DNA of 64,000 nucleotides from Arthrobacter mangrovi. GTDB taxonomy: Bacteria > Actinomycetota > Actinomycetes > Actinomycetales > Micrococcaceae. The notes below the pieces were generated by a model. The model saw nothing but the letters and a program-made list of their open reading frames with translations, was not told the origin of the DNA and searched no databases. The position numbers and the translations under genes were made by a program. The stretch covers positions 124,001 to 188,000 of the forward strand of contig NZ_BRVS01000004.1 of assembly GCF_026011795.1 (NCBI RefSeq), written 5' to 3'. Shown piece after piece: positions 27,373 to 38,967 of this stretch (positions are counted from its first letter, which is position 1; every line of letters begins with the position of its first letter).

Positions 27373-28253
27373 CCTTTAACGCTACCTGCGTCCGTTGCTC
27401 CGGTGGTCCCTCCGCCCGACAGAGCCCGCGCCGGCACGGCCGGGGTCCTGCCCGCGGACCGGACAGAGGACCGGTCCAAACTCCCAAGCAGCTCGGCGGC
27501 GATCGATACGGCGATGGCGGCCGGAGCCTTGTCCGCGATGCCGCGCAGGCCGACCGGACAGCGGATGCCGTCCACGTCGTCGTGCCCCTCCGCGAGCAGC
27601 CGCTTGCGGAACCGCGCCCATTTGGCGGCAGACCCGATAAGCCCGATGTCCAGGCCGCCCCGGTGCAGCGCGGCGTCGCACAGCAGGAAGTCCTCCGCAT
27701 GGTCGTGGGTCATCACGTACACGTGCGCACCGGCCGGGAGGGAGCGGAGCACGGTTTCGGGGGCGGGGGCATGGTGCACGACGACGGCGGCGGGCCCGGC
27801 GGTCACGTCCGCCAGCCGCAGCGGGTCGAGCTGACCCGCACGGCTGTCGACCAGGTGCAGGCGCAGGCGCAGCCGGGAGAGGATGCGGGCGAGTTCGTAG
27901 CCGACGTGGCCCAGCCCGAAGATGGCGACGACGGGCTCCACCGCCAGCGGTTCCAGCAGCACCTGCACCTCGCCGCCGCAACACTGGCGGCCGTGGCGGT
28001 TCGCGACGTGCTCGTTGAGCGCGAAGGCCATCGTCTCGGGCAGCCCTGCCCCTCCGGCAATCATGGCGCGGGCGCGGTCGATAACCTCGGCCTCCAGGTT
28101 GCCGCCACCGATGCTGTCCCAGGTGGTGTCCGGCGCGATGACCATCTTCGCCCCCGCCTCCCGCGGGGCATGGCCCCGCACCGAAACGACGGTGGCGAGG
28201 ACCCCCGGCCTGCCCTCCTCGCGCAGGCTCCGCACGGCTTCCAGCCAATCCAC
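27369..28253 (-). CDS. xdhC: XdhC-family molybdenum hydroxylase accessory protein
   Basis: A 294-aa XdhC/CoxI protein. The N-terminal domain has [15 protein letters not shown], and the C-terminal Rossmann domain has [17 protein letters not shown]. XdhC binds the molybdenum cofactor, protects its sulfurated form and delivers it to the apo-enzyme. It starts with GTG two bases after the xdhB stop and ends in an ATGA overlap with selO. The C terminus beyond about residue 270 is Ala/Thr/Gly-rich and not conserved. Confidence 0.94.
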   Translation of the reverse strand: MDWLEAVRSLREEGRPGVLATVVSVRGHAPREAGAKMVIAPDTTWDSIGGGNLEAEVIDRARAMIAGGAGLPETMAFALNEHVANRHGRQCCGGEVQVLLEPLAVEPVVAIFGLGHVGYELARILSRLRLRLHLVDSRAGQLDPLRLADVTAGPAAVVVHHAPAPETVLRSLPAGAHVYVMTHDHAEDFLLCDAALHRGGLDIGLIGSAAKWARFRKRLLAEGHDDVDGIRCPVGLRGIADKAPAAIAVSIAAELLGSLDRSSVRSAGRTPAVPARALSGGGTTGATDAGSVKG

Positions 28254-28255
28254 GC

Positions 28256-32088
<3,833 letters not shown>

Positions 32089-32321
32089 CGCCTCACGCTC
32101 CTCATCGAACGGGATGTGTCCCTACCGACCGAGCCTAGTGGCTGCCCTGCGTGACCTCCAGAGCCTGCGGCTCCCGGAGCAAGGTCCGGGCGGGAACAGC
32201 GGCTTGGCCGCCGGCGGGAATGAATCGGGGCCACCGGGCCGTTGCCTAAAATGTTCTCTTGGGCAAGGTGCGGCAGCTTCCTGCCGGAGCAAGATTCACG
32301 ACGGCGAGGAGCTGATTGACG

Positions 32322-32909
32322 ATGGCCACGAGCGGCCTGCTGGCCCTGATGCGCGAGGACCTCAAGGCCGCCCGGGCCCAGGACCCCGCGGCCAACTCCG
32401 ACGTTGAGGTCGCGGCGGCGTACTCGGGCGTGCATGCGGTGTGGGCCCACCGGATCGCCCACGCGATGTGGCGCCGGCCGGCCCTGCGGACGCCCGCCCG
32501 GCTGCTGTCCCAGTTCACCCGGTTCCTCACCGGCATCGAGATCCACCCCGCGGCGACTCTCGGCCGGCGCATCTTCCTCGATCACGGCACCAAGATCGTC
32601 ATCGGGGAAACCGCCATCGTCGGGGACGACGTGATGATGTACCAGGGCGTCACCCTCGGCGGCCGCGCGCTGGACAAGACGAAGCGCCACCCGACCATCG
32701 GCAACCGGGTGATGCTCGGCTCCGGCTGCCGCATCCTGGGCCCCGTGACCATCGGCGACGACTGCGCGATAGGCGCGAACGCCGTCGTCGTGACCGATAT
32801 CCCGGCCAATTCCGTGGCAATCGGCATTCCGGCCCGGTTCCGGCCGAAGGACGGCAGCTACCCCTGGGACCCCCGGCTCGACCTGATCGATCCGGCCTTC
32901 CTCCTCTAG
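32322..32909 (+). CDS. cysE: Serine O-acetyltransferase
   Basis: A 195-aa short-form CysE that acetylates L-serine with acetyl-CoA, the first step of cysteine synthesis. Left-handed hexapeptide repeats run through the second half (EIHPAATLGRRIFLDHGTKI, IGNRVMLGSGCRILGPVTIG). The catalytic DHG is near residue 86 and GGRALDKTKRHP follows. GAGGAG lies 10 nt before the ATG; a TTG two codons upstream is possible. TAAAAT (32247-32252) may be its -10. cysK is not adjacent. Confidence 0.95.
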   Translation: MATSGLLALMREDLKAARAQDPAANSDVEVAAAYSGVHAVWAHRIAHAMWRRPALRTPARLLSQFTRFLTGIEIHPAATLGRRIFLDHGTKIVIGETAIVGDDVMMYQGVTLGGRALDKTKRHPTIGNRVMLGSGCRILGPVTIGDDCAIGANAVVVTDIPANSVAIGIPARFRPKDGSYPWDPRLDLIDPAFLL

Positions 32910-32921
32910 GCCCCCGGGCCC

Positions 32922-32950
32922 TAGACCGGAAACACCCCTAGGGGTACCCT
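32922..32950 (+). promoter_or_regulatory. CsoR/CstR-type operator inside the promoter of the MBL-rhodanese gene
   Basis: TAGACC (32922-32927) and TACCCT (32945-32950) are 17 nt apart and can serve as -35 and -10. Between them lies the perfect dyad ACCCCTAGGGGT (32934-32945), the G/C-tract palindrome typical of the CsoR/RcnR/CstR family. With a persulfide enzyme downstream, a CstR-like sulfide/persulfide sensor is the best guess; no such regulator gene is in the window. Confidence 0.65.
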
Positions 32951-33011
32951 GCGGGCACCTCCAGCGGTAACGTGGCGAACAGATCGCCCCAGCGAGGAGG
33001 AGGTATCCGGC

Positions 33012-34364
33012 ATGGAAGTCATCACGATCGAGACACCGCAGCTCGGCGACCGCACCTACCTGGTCCACGACGGCGCATCCGGCGTGGTCATCGACCCCCA
33101 GCGGGACACCGACCGGGTGGAGAAAGCTATTGCGGACGCCGGCGTGCGGATCACCCACGTCGCGGAGACCCACATCCACAACGACTACGTCACCGGCGGC
33201 CTGCAGCTCGCCAAGGACCACGGAGCGGCCTACCTGGTCAACGCCGCCGACGACGTCCCGTACAGCCGCCAGCCGATCTCGGACGGAGACACGGTGCAGG
33301 TCGGCACGCTCACCCTCAGGGCGGTGGCCACCCCCGGACATACGCATCACCACCTCTCCTACATCATCAGCGACGGCGACCGGGAGGCGGTGTTCTCCGG
33401 CGGCAGCCTGCTCTACGGTTCGGTCGGCCGCACGGACCTGGTCAGCGAGCAGGACACCGTGCCGCTGACCCACCACCAGTACGCCTCCGTGCGGCGGCTT
33501 GTGGCAGAAGCGGACGAAGACGCCGGCCTCTATCCCACGCACGGCTTCGGCTCCTTCTGCTCCTCCGGTCCGGCCACCGGCGCTGACTCCTCCACGATCG
33601 GCGAGCAGCTGCGGGACAACCACGCCCTGACCGACCAGGACGAGGACCACTTTGTCCGCGAGCTCATCCACAACCTCACGGCCTACCCCTCCTACTACGC
33701 CCACATGGCACCCATCAACAAGGCCGGCCCCACGCCGCCCAACCTTGAGGTGCCCGGCTCACTGGCGCCGGAGGAACTGCGCTCCCGGCTGGAGCAGGGA
33801 GAATGGGTCGTCGACCTGCGGAACCGGGTGGCCTTCGCGAACCACCACTTCAGCGGAAGCGCCAGCTTCGAGTACGGCGACGGCACCAAATTCACCGCCT
33901 TCCTCGGCTGGGTGCTGCCGTGGGACGAACAGCTGACCCTCGTCGGCGAGCGCCAGGACATCGAAAACGCCATCCGGGACCTCTCCCGCATCGGCATCGA
34001 CAATCCGGACGCCGCCATCGGTTCCGGACCGGACGAACTGGCGCCGGCAGCGCCTACGTCCTCCTACCCCGTTGTGGGATGGGACGAGGTGCTGCGGAAA
34101 CCCGAGGGCGAGGCAATCCTCGACGTCCGGCGCACGGACGAGTATGAGGATTCCCGGATCGAAGGCGCCGTGAACATCCCGCTCCATGAGCTGCTCCGGC
34201 GCATGGACCAGGTGCCCGCCGGACGCCTGTGGGTGCACTGCGGCTCCGGCTACCGCGCCTCCATCGCGGCGAGCCTGCTGCAGCGGGCCGGCCGTGACGT
34301 CGTCCACATCGATGCCGAGTTCGGCGGCGCCGAAAAAGCCGGGCTCAAAATGGCAGACGACTAG
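33012..34364 (+). CDS. Metallo-beta-lactamase-fold persulfide dioxygenase fused to rhodanese domains
   Basis: A 450-aa fusion. The N-terminal ETHE1-like domain has the metal site HIHNDYVTGG (residues 54-63), PGHTHHHLSY with a further His, SVGRTDL with Asp, and PTHGFGSFC with a C-side His. A first rhodanese domain (about 250-340) lacks an active Cys. A second (about 355-445) has the loop HCGSGYRAS with the catalytic Cys. The likely reaction is oxidation of glutathione or low-molecular-weight persulfide to sulfite, with rhodanese transfer to thiosulfate. The canonical HxHxDH is HxHxDY here. GCGAGGAGGAGG precedes the ATG. The DUF302 gene follows after 29 nt. Confidence 0.92.
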   Translation: MEVITIETPQLGDRTYLVHDGASGVVIDPQRDTDRVEKAIADAGVRITHVAETHIHNDYVTGGLQLAKDHGAAYLVNAADDVPYSRQPISDGDTVQVGTLTLRAVATPGHTHHHLSYIISDGDREAVFSGGSLLYGSVGRTDLVSEQDTVPLTHHQYASVRRLVAEADEDAGLYPTHGFGSFCSSGPATGADSSTIGEQLRDNHALTDQDEDHFVRELIHNLTAYPSYYAHMAPINKAGPTPPNLEVPGSLAPEELRSRLEQGEWVVDLRNRVAFANHHFSGSASFEYGDGTKFTAFLGWVLPWDEQLTLVGERQDIENAIRDLSRIGIDNPDAAIGSGPDELAPAAPTSSYPVVGWDEVLRKPEGEAILDVRRTDEYEDSRIEGAVNIPLHELLRRMDQVPAGRLWVHCGSGYRASIAASLLQRAGRDVVHIDAEFGGAEKAGLKMADD

Positions 34365-34393
34365 CACGAACCCGCCAACCGAAAGGCAAGAGC

Positions 34394-34801
34394 ATGGCCT
34401 ACACGCACACCATCACCGTCCCCCTGGCCTGGGACGACGCCGTCCAGCGCACCCGCGAAGCCCTGGCAGACCAGGGCTTCGGCGTCCTTACCGAAATCGA
34501 CGTCCGCGCGACCTTCAGCAAGAAGCTCGGGCAGGATGCCGGCGACGCGGTGGGCGACTACGTGATCCTCGGTGCCTGCAATCCCCAGCTAGCGCAGCGC
34601 GGCATCGCGGCCGAGCCCGAACTGGGCGCGCTGCTGCCATGCAACGTCGTCGTCCGCCGCGCTCCAGGTGCATCAGAGACCACCGTGGAGACCATCGACC
34701 CGCAGACCATGGTCCGCCTCGCCGACAACGACGCCGTCCGCGAGGTGGCCGACGACGCCGACGGCCGGCTCAAGGCAGCCCTGAAGAGCATCGCCGGCTA
34801 G
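34394..34801 (+). CDS. DUF302-domain protein
   Basis: A 135-aa protein that is almost entirely one DUF302 domain. RATFSKKLG is followed by the diagnostic YVILGACNPQLA (residues about 56-67) and LGALLPCNVVVR, which together contain two Cys. No signal peptide. DUF302 proteins are often next to rhodanese and persulfide genes; their role is not established, and thiol/persulfide binding is a guess from context. GAAAGGCAAGAGC precedes the ATG. A terminator follows. Confidence 0.92.
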   Translation: MAYTHTITVPLAWDDAVQRTREALADQGFGVLTEIDVRATFSKKLGQDAGDAVGDYVILGACNPQLAQRGIAAEPELGALLPCNVVVRRAPGASETTVETIDPQTMVRLADNDAVREVADDADGRLKAALKSIAG

Positions 34802-34806
34802 CGTCG

Positions 34807-34829
34807 CCCGAGGCGCTACCAGCCTCGGG
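34807..34829 (+). terminator. Hairpin terminator after the DUF302 gene
   Basis: CCCGAGGC (34807-34814) pairs with GCCTCGGG (34822-34829) across a 7-nt loop, 6 nt past the stop, followed by TTA. It ends the persulfide operon. Confidence 0.65.
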
Positions 34830-35043
34830 TTAGTGGAGGCGGACAGGAGCCGGATCACGGGCGCATCATGCGGGTGCAGTCGTTGGGCGCCCGGCGCGAT
34901 GTCCGGGTGTCCGGGTGTCGGGCGGAATCGTCGGGGCCCCGTTGACAGGACCCAAGGTCAAACAGGGGACGCTTGCCCCTAGCGGGAACACGACGGCGGA
35001 CTGAGACTGCTCGTAACCGTCTCGCCCGTAGGAGTTGAGCGCT

Positions 35044-36663
35044 ATGAAACCCGGTCACATCGTCATGCTCGTGCTGGGAATCCTGCTCTCGCTCGTCGGC
35101 CTCGCGCTGGTGTCCGGAGCGGCATTCACGGGTGCGGTGCAGGCGGCGCAGGACGAGGACGGCTACCTCGTCTCCGACGGGTCCAGGTTCGCCACCGATA
35201 GCTACGCGTTGGTCAGCGAGTCGCTGGACGTCCTGCTGGACGAGGAACTGCCGCCCGGTGTGCAGGCCAACGACACCTTCGGCGTGCTGCTGCGCGCGGC
35301 GGCGTCAAGCGCGGACCGGGAGATCTTCCTCGGCATCGCGCCGACTGCGCAGGTGGACACCTATCTGGCGGGCGTCGCGCATGCGGTGGTTAACGACGTC
35401 GGTTTCGACCACCGCTACCGCAACGTGCCTGGAACCGAAACGCCCGCCCCGCCGGGCGAGCAGGACTTCTGGACGGCCTCCGCCGCCGGAACGGGACAGC
35501 AGCAGATCCGCTGGGACCTCCAGTCCGGGGACTGGACCGTCGTCGTGATGAATGCCGACGGCAGCCGCCCGGTCTCCGCGGACCTCGCCGCCGGGGTCCG
35601 GCTCGGGTTCCTCGGGCCGCTGACCATCGGCCTGCTGGTTGCAGGCCTGATCCTGCTGCTCATCGGCCTGCCGCTGCTTGTCCTGGGTGCCGCCGGGCTC
35701 GGACGGCGCCTTCCGCCCGGACCGGCCAACCGCCCCGCTTACCCGGACCATCCGCCGACCTTTCCGGCCGCGGCCGCCGGCCCGCCGGGCGCGACATACT
35801 GGAGCGGTCCTCCCCCACCCGGCGGCGCACCCTATGTCACCTACCGCCCGCCGGAGGGGATGCCGTACCCGGCCCTGCTCCACGGCCAGCTCGACTCCGG
35901 CGTGTCGCGCTGGATGTGGCTGGTCAAGTGGCTGCTGGCCATCCCGCACTTCATCCTGCTGTTCTTCCTCTGGTTCGCGTTCGGCATTGTCACGATCGCC
36001 GCCGGCTTCGCCATCCTCTTCACCGGCCGCTACCCGCATTCGCTCTTCCAGTTCTGCGTCGGCGTGGCACGCTGGAACTGGCGCGTCGCCTTCTACGCCT
36101 ACGCAGCGCTCGGAACGGACCGGTACCCGCCCTTCACCCTGGCACCGGTGGCCTGGTATCCGGCGGAGTTCGACGTCGTGTATCCCCACCGCCTCTCCAA
36201 CGGCCTGGTGCTGGTGAAGTGGTGGCTGCTGGCTATCCCGCACTATCTGGTGGTCGCCGCGCTGACCGGCTCCACCTACGTCTGGTGGGCGGCGGGCGAC
36301 GACGCCGGCGACTACGTCCGGGTCAACGGCCCGTCCCTGCTCGGGCTGCTGGTCTTCATTGCCGCCGTTATCCTGCTCTTCACCGGAATCTACCGCCGTC
36401 CGCTGTTCGACCTCATCCTCGGCATCAACCGGTGGGTCTACCGCGTCCTTGCCTACGCGGCCCTCATGCGCGACGAGTATCCGCCGTTCCGGCTGGACCA
36501 GGGGCCGATCGATCCGCTGGCCCCGTCGCCGGAACCTGCGCCTGCTTCAGTGCCGGGGTCCGGCCCGGGACACGCGGCAGCGCCGGGGCCTGCTCCGGCT
36601 CCGGGCCCAAGGCCAGGGCCGGGAGCCGCCCCGCCCGAGCAGGGCTCCATGCCCCACGGCTAG
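35044..36663 (+). CDS. DUF4389-domain membrane protein
   Basis: A 539-aa protein. It has an N-terminal membrane helix, an extracellular domain to about residue 180, a second helix (TIGLLVAGLILLLIGLPLLV) and a Pro-rich stretch to about 285. Two DUF4389 repeats follow, each with the lipid-facing pattern LVKWLLAIPHFILLFF / LVKWWLLAIPHYLVV and RWxxRVxAYxAxxxDxYPPF, then a Pro/Ala/Gly-rich tail. The function of DUF4389 is unknown. AGGAG precedes the ATG; a TTG three codons upstream overlaps that site. It converges on a LysR gene with overlapping stops. Confidence 0.85.
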   Translation: MKPGHIVMLVLGILLSLVGLALVSGAAFTGAVQAAQDEDGYLVSDGSRFATDSYALVSESLDVLLDEELPPGVQANDTFGVLLRAAASSADREIFLGIAPTAQVDTYLAGVAHAVVNDVGFDHRYRNVPGTETPAPPGEQDFWTASAAGTGQQQIRWDLQSGDWTVVVMNADGSRPVSADLAAGVRLGFLGPLTIGLLVAGLILLLIGLPLLVLGAAGLGRRLPPGPANRPAYPDHPPTFPAAAAGPPGATYWSGPPPPGGAPYVTYRPPEGMPYPALLHGQLDSGVSRWMWLVKWLLAIPHFILLFFLWFAFGIVTIAAGFAILFTGRYPHSLFQFCVGVARWNWRVAFYAYAALGTDRYPPFTLAPVAWYPAEFDVVYPHRLSNGLVLVKWWLLAIPHYLVVAALTGSTYVWWAAGDDAGDYVRVNGPSLLGLLVFIAAVILLFTGIYRRPLFDLILGINRWVYRVLAYAALMRDEYPPFRLDQGPIDPLAPSPEPAPASVPGSGPGHAAAPGPAPAPGPRPGPGAAPPEQGSMPHG

Positions 36664-37574
36664 AGATAGTCGGCGGCCCTCTCACGGGCGATTTCCAGCA
36701 GCGTGGAGTGGAACGCCACCTCGGCGGGAGCGTAGACCTTGTCCTGGCGCTGTGCCAGCAGTATTCGCCGCAACGGGGCCGCCGGCCCGAGGCTGAGCAC
36801 CCTCACATCGGGGTGTTGGAGTGCCACCGCGGTCTTGGGCACCATGGCCACGCCCATTCCGACGCTGACCATGGCCTGGGCCTCCTGGTAGTCATTGGCG
36901 AGGAAACCAATCGCCGGTTCGAATCCGGCGTCGTGGGCGGATCGCTGCAGGACCTCCACGACGGGATGGGCTTCTGCGCGCACAATCCATGATTCGTTGC
37001 GCAGTTCCTCGATGCTGACCTGCTCCCGGTCAGCCAGGGGATGGCCGCGGGACACCAGGATCACGGTGCTTTCACGGAAGACCTCAGTCACCCGGACGGA
37101 CTCGTCCTGGAACGGGTTCCAGGGATAGTCCCACAGCAGGCACAGTCCGGTGACGCCGGATTGAAGGTCTGCCAGGAGTTCGTCGAACCGCGCGCTGCGC
37201 ACAGAGAGGCTAACCGCCGGGTAACGCTTCTTGAAGACGCGGATGACGACGGGCAGGAAAGATCCAGCCAGTGTGGGAAACGTACCGATGGTCAAGGACC
37301 CTCGCTTGAGGCCGGCGAGCTGATCCAGGTCGGAATGGGCGGCCTGCATCTGTTGGACGATCCTGCGGGCGTGACCGGCCAGAACCTGGCCGGCTTCGGT
37401 GGGCGAGACGCCTCTGGAGCGGCGGTTGAGCAAGGGCTGCCCGACCTCTTGTTCGAGTTTGCGCAGCTGCTGGGAAACGGCCGACGGCGTGTACATCATG
37501 AGGTCGGCTGCGGCAGTGATGGACCCCGCTTCGACGACCTGCACCAACAGAGCCAACCGGCGAATGTCGAACAT
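36660..37574 (-). CDS. LysR-family transcriptional regulator
   Basis: A 304-aa LysR protein with the N-terminal winged helix (FDIRRLALLVQVVEAGSITA, then SAVSQQLRKLEQEVGQPLL) and the effector domain with LKRGSLTIGTFPTLAGSFLP. The frame continues 25 codons upstream, but MFDIRRL is preceded by GGGAG and aligns with family starts. Divergent from prpF-matC across 264 bp with a clear dyad; therefore probably their activator, responding to an unsaturated di- or tricarboxylate. Confidence 0.93.
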   Translation of the reverse strand: MFDIRRLALLVQVVEAGSITAAADLMMYTPSAVSQQLRKLEQEVGQPLLNRRSRGVSPTEAGQVLAGHARRIVQQMQAAHSDLDQLAGLKRGSLTIGTFPTLAGSFLPVVIRVFKKRYPAVSLSVRSARFDELLADLQSGVTGLCLLWDYPWNPFQDESVRVTEVFRESTVILVSRGHPLADREQVSIEELRNESWIVRAEAHPVVEVLQRSAHDAGFEPAIGFLANDYQEAQAMVSVGMGVAMVPKTAVALQHPDVRVLSLGPAAPLRRILLAQRQDKVYAPAEVAFHSTLLEIARERAADYL

Positions 37575-37722
37575 GGGCTGGCTCCCGTCCTGTAGCAAAG
37601 CTTCACCCTTCCGTGGATTTTGTTCATGTCTTGAATCGCCCCGCCCCATCTCGGGACTGACGCCGAGGGGCGCCGCGCCAGGCTAGAAATGAGACCCTCC
37701 GGGCGGTGCGGCTCGACAGTGA

Positions 37723-37749
37723 TTGAAGCAATACTACATGCGGCTTCAA
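37723..37749. promoter_or_regulatory. Inverted repeat in the LysR / prpF divergent spacer
   Basis: TTGAAGC-N13-GCTTCAA is a perfect 7-bp dyad about 90 bp upstream of the prpF start. Its size and location fit a LysR recognition site (T-N11-A core nested within). Nothing else of note is in the 264-bp spacer. Confidence 0.55.
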
Positions 37750-37838
37750 AAACCCGACATTGTCCTAATGTGTGATCTGGCTCAATCTTTTTTCAGGCCC
37801 GAAACCGGGATTGCAGCACGAGGAGATGCGGGAAACCG

Positions 37839-38957
37839 ATGAAGATTGAAGCGGAATGGATGCGCGGAGGCACCAGCAAGTGCTGGGTTTTCGAGGCCGA
37901 GCACCTTCAGCAGGCCGGCGCCAGCCTGGACGTGCTGCTGCCTCGGCTTTTCGGCAGCCCCGACTCCCGGCAGATCGACGGCGTTGGCGGGGCGGCCTCG
38001 ACCACCAGCAAGGCCGTGATCCTGCACCGGCCCGCCGGCGGGGATGTCGACGTCGAATTCACCTTTGCCCAGGTAGGCATCGAGGAGGCCGTGGTGGACT
38101 GGGGCAGCAACTGCGGGAACTGCTCGGCAGTTGTCGGCCTGTACGCCATCGAGAAGGGCTGGGTCATCCCCACCGGGGATGTCACCCGCATCGCCACCCG
38201 CAACACCAACACCGGCCAGGTGATCATCCAGCGCGTATCCACTCCCGGCGGCGCCCTGCCGGGCTCTCCGGATGCCCTGATGCCGGGCGTGCCGTTCCCG
38301 GGTTACGGGATCGGGATCGGTTTCCAGGATCCCGCCGGCAAGACCACGGGAGCCCTGCTCCCGACAGGGGCGGCGACCGACACGATTACCGCCGGAGGAA
38401 CCCGCTGGACCGTGTCGATGATCGACGCCGGGGCGCCCGTGGTGATTGTCCGCGCGGAGGAGCTGGGGCTGGACTTATCGGGGTACGCCGGCTGGCACGC
38501 CGGCGTGGAACGGCATCTGGACACGCTTGAGCAGGTCAGGCGCCAGGCGGCAGTGCGGATGGGGCTGGCCTCCACCACCGGTGCAGCGGCCCGGGCAATT
38601 CCCAAGGTCGCGATTGTTGCCGCCCCCGCCCTGCAGGACCCGGCCTGCGACGTCAACGTCATGATGCTCTCCATGGGCAGGCCCCACCCGGCACTGGCCA
38701 TCACCGGAAGCATCGCCCTGACGCTGGCCGCCCGCACCCCCGGCACTGTCCTCCACGCTATTGCCGGCGGAAACCAGGGCACCTCCCTATGGCTACGCAC
38801 CCCCGCCGGCGTCATCGAAACCTGGAGCGAAGAGCACGACGGAAGCCTGCTCGTGGGTGTCGACCGCACGGCCCGCACCATCGCCACCAGCACCATCCAC
38901 CTCCCCGAGGCCCTCGGCAGCGTCGTCGCGGCCTCCCCCGCCGGAGCCACTCTCTAA
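37839..38957 (+). CDS. PrpF-family isomerase (aconitate/methylitaconate/oxalomesaconate type)
   Basis: A 372-aa PrpF/DUF453 protein with two diaminopimelate-epimerase-like halves: EAEWMRGGTSKCWVFEAEHL at the N terminus, VDWGSNCGNCSAVVG near residue 92, and later VMMLSMGRPHPALAITGSIA. Members shift double bonds in unsaturated carboxylates: aconitate and methylaconitate isomerases, methylitaconate isomerase and 4-oxalomesaconate tautomerase. The exact substrate cannot be fixed by sequence. It is followed after 10 nt by a dicarboxylate carrier, so an uptake-plus-isomerisation unit is likely. Confidence 0.9.
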   Translation: MKIEAEWMRGGTSKCWVFEAEHLQQAGASLDVLLPRLFGSPDSRQIDGVGGAASTTSKAVILHRPAGGDVDVEFTFAQVGIEEAVVDWGSNCGNCSAVVGLYAIEKGWVIPTGDVTRIATRNTNTGQVIIQRVSTPGGALPGSPDALMPGVPFPGYGIGIGFQDPAGKTTGALLPTGAATDTITAGGTRWTVSMIDAGAPVVIVRAEELGLDLSGYAGWHAGVERHLDTLEQVRRQAAVRMGLASTTGAAARAIPKVAIVAAPALQDPACDVNVMMLSMGRPHPALAITGSIALTLAARTPGTVLHAIAGGNQGTSLWLRTPAGVIETWSEEHDGSLLVGVDRTARTIATSTIHLPEALGSVVAASPAGATL

Positions 38958-38967
38958 GGAGACCACC

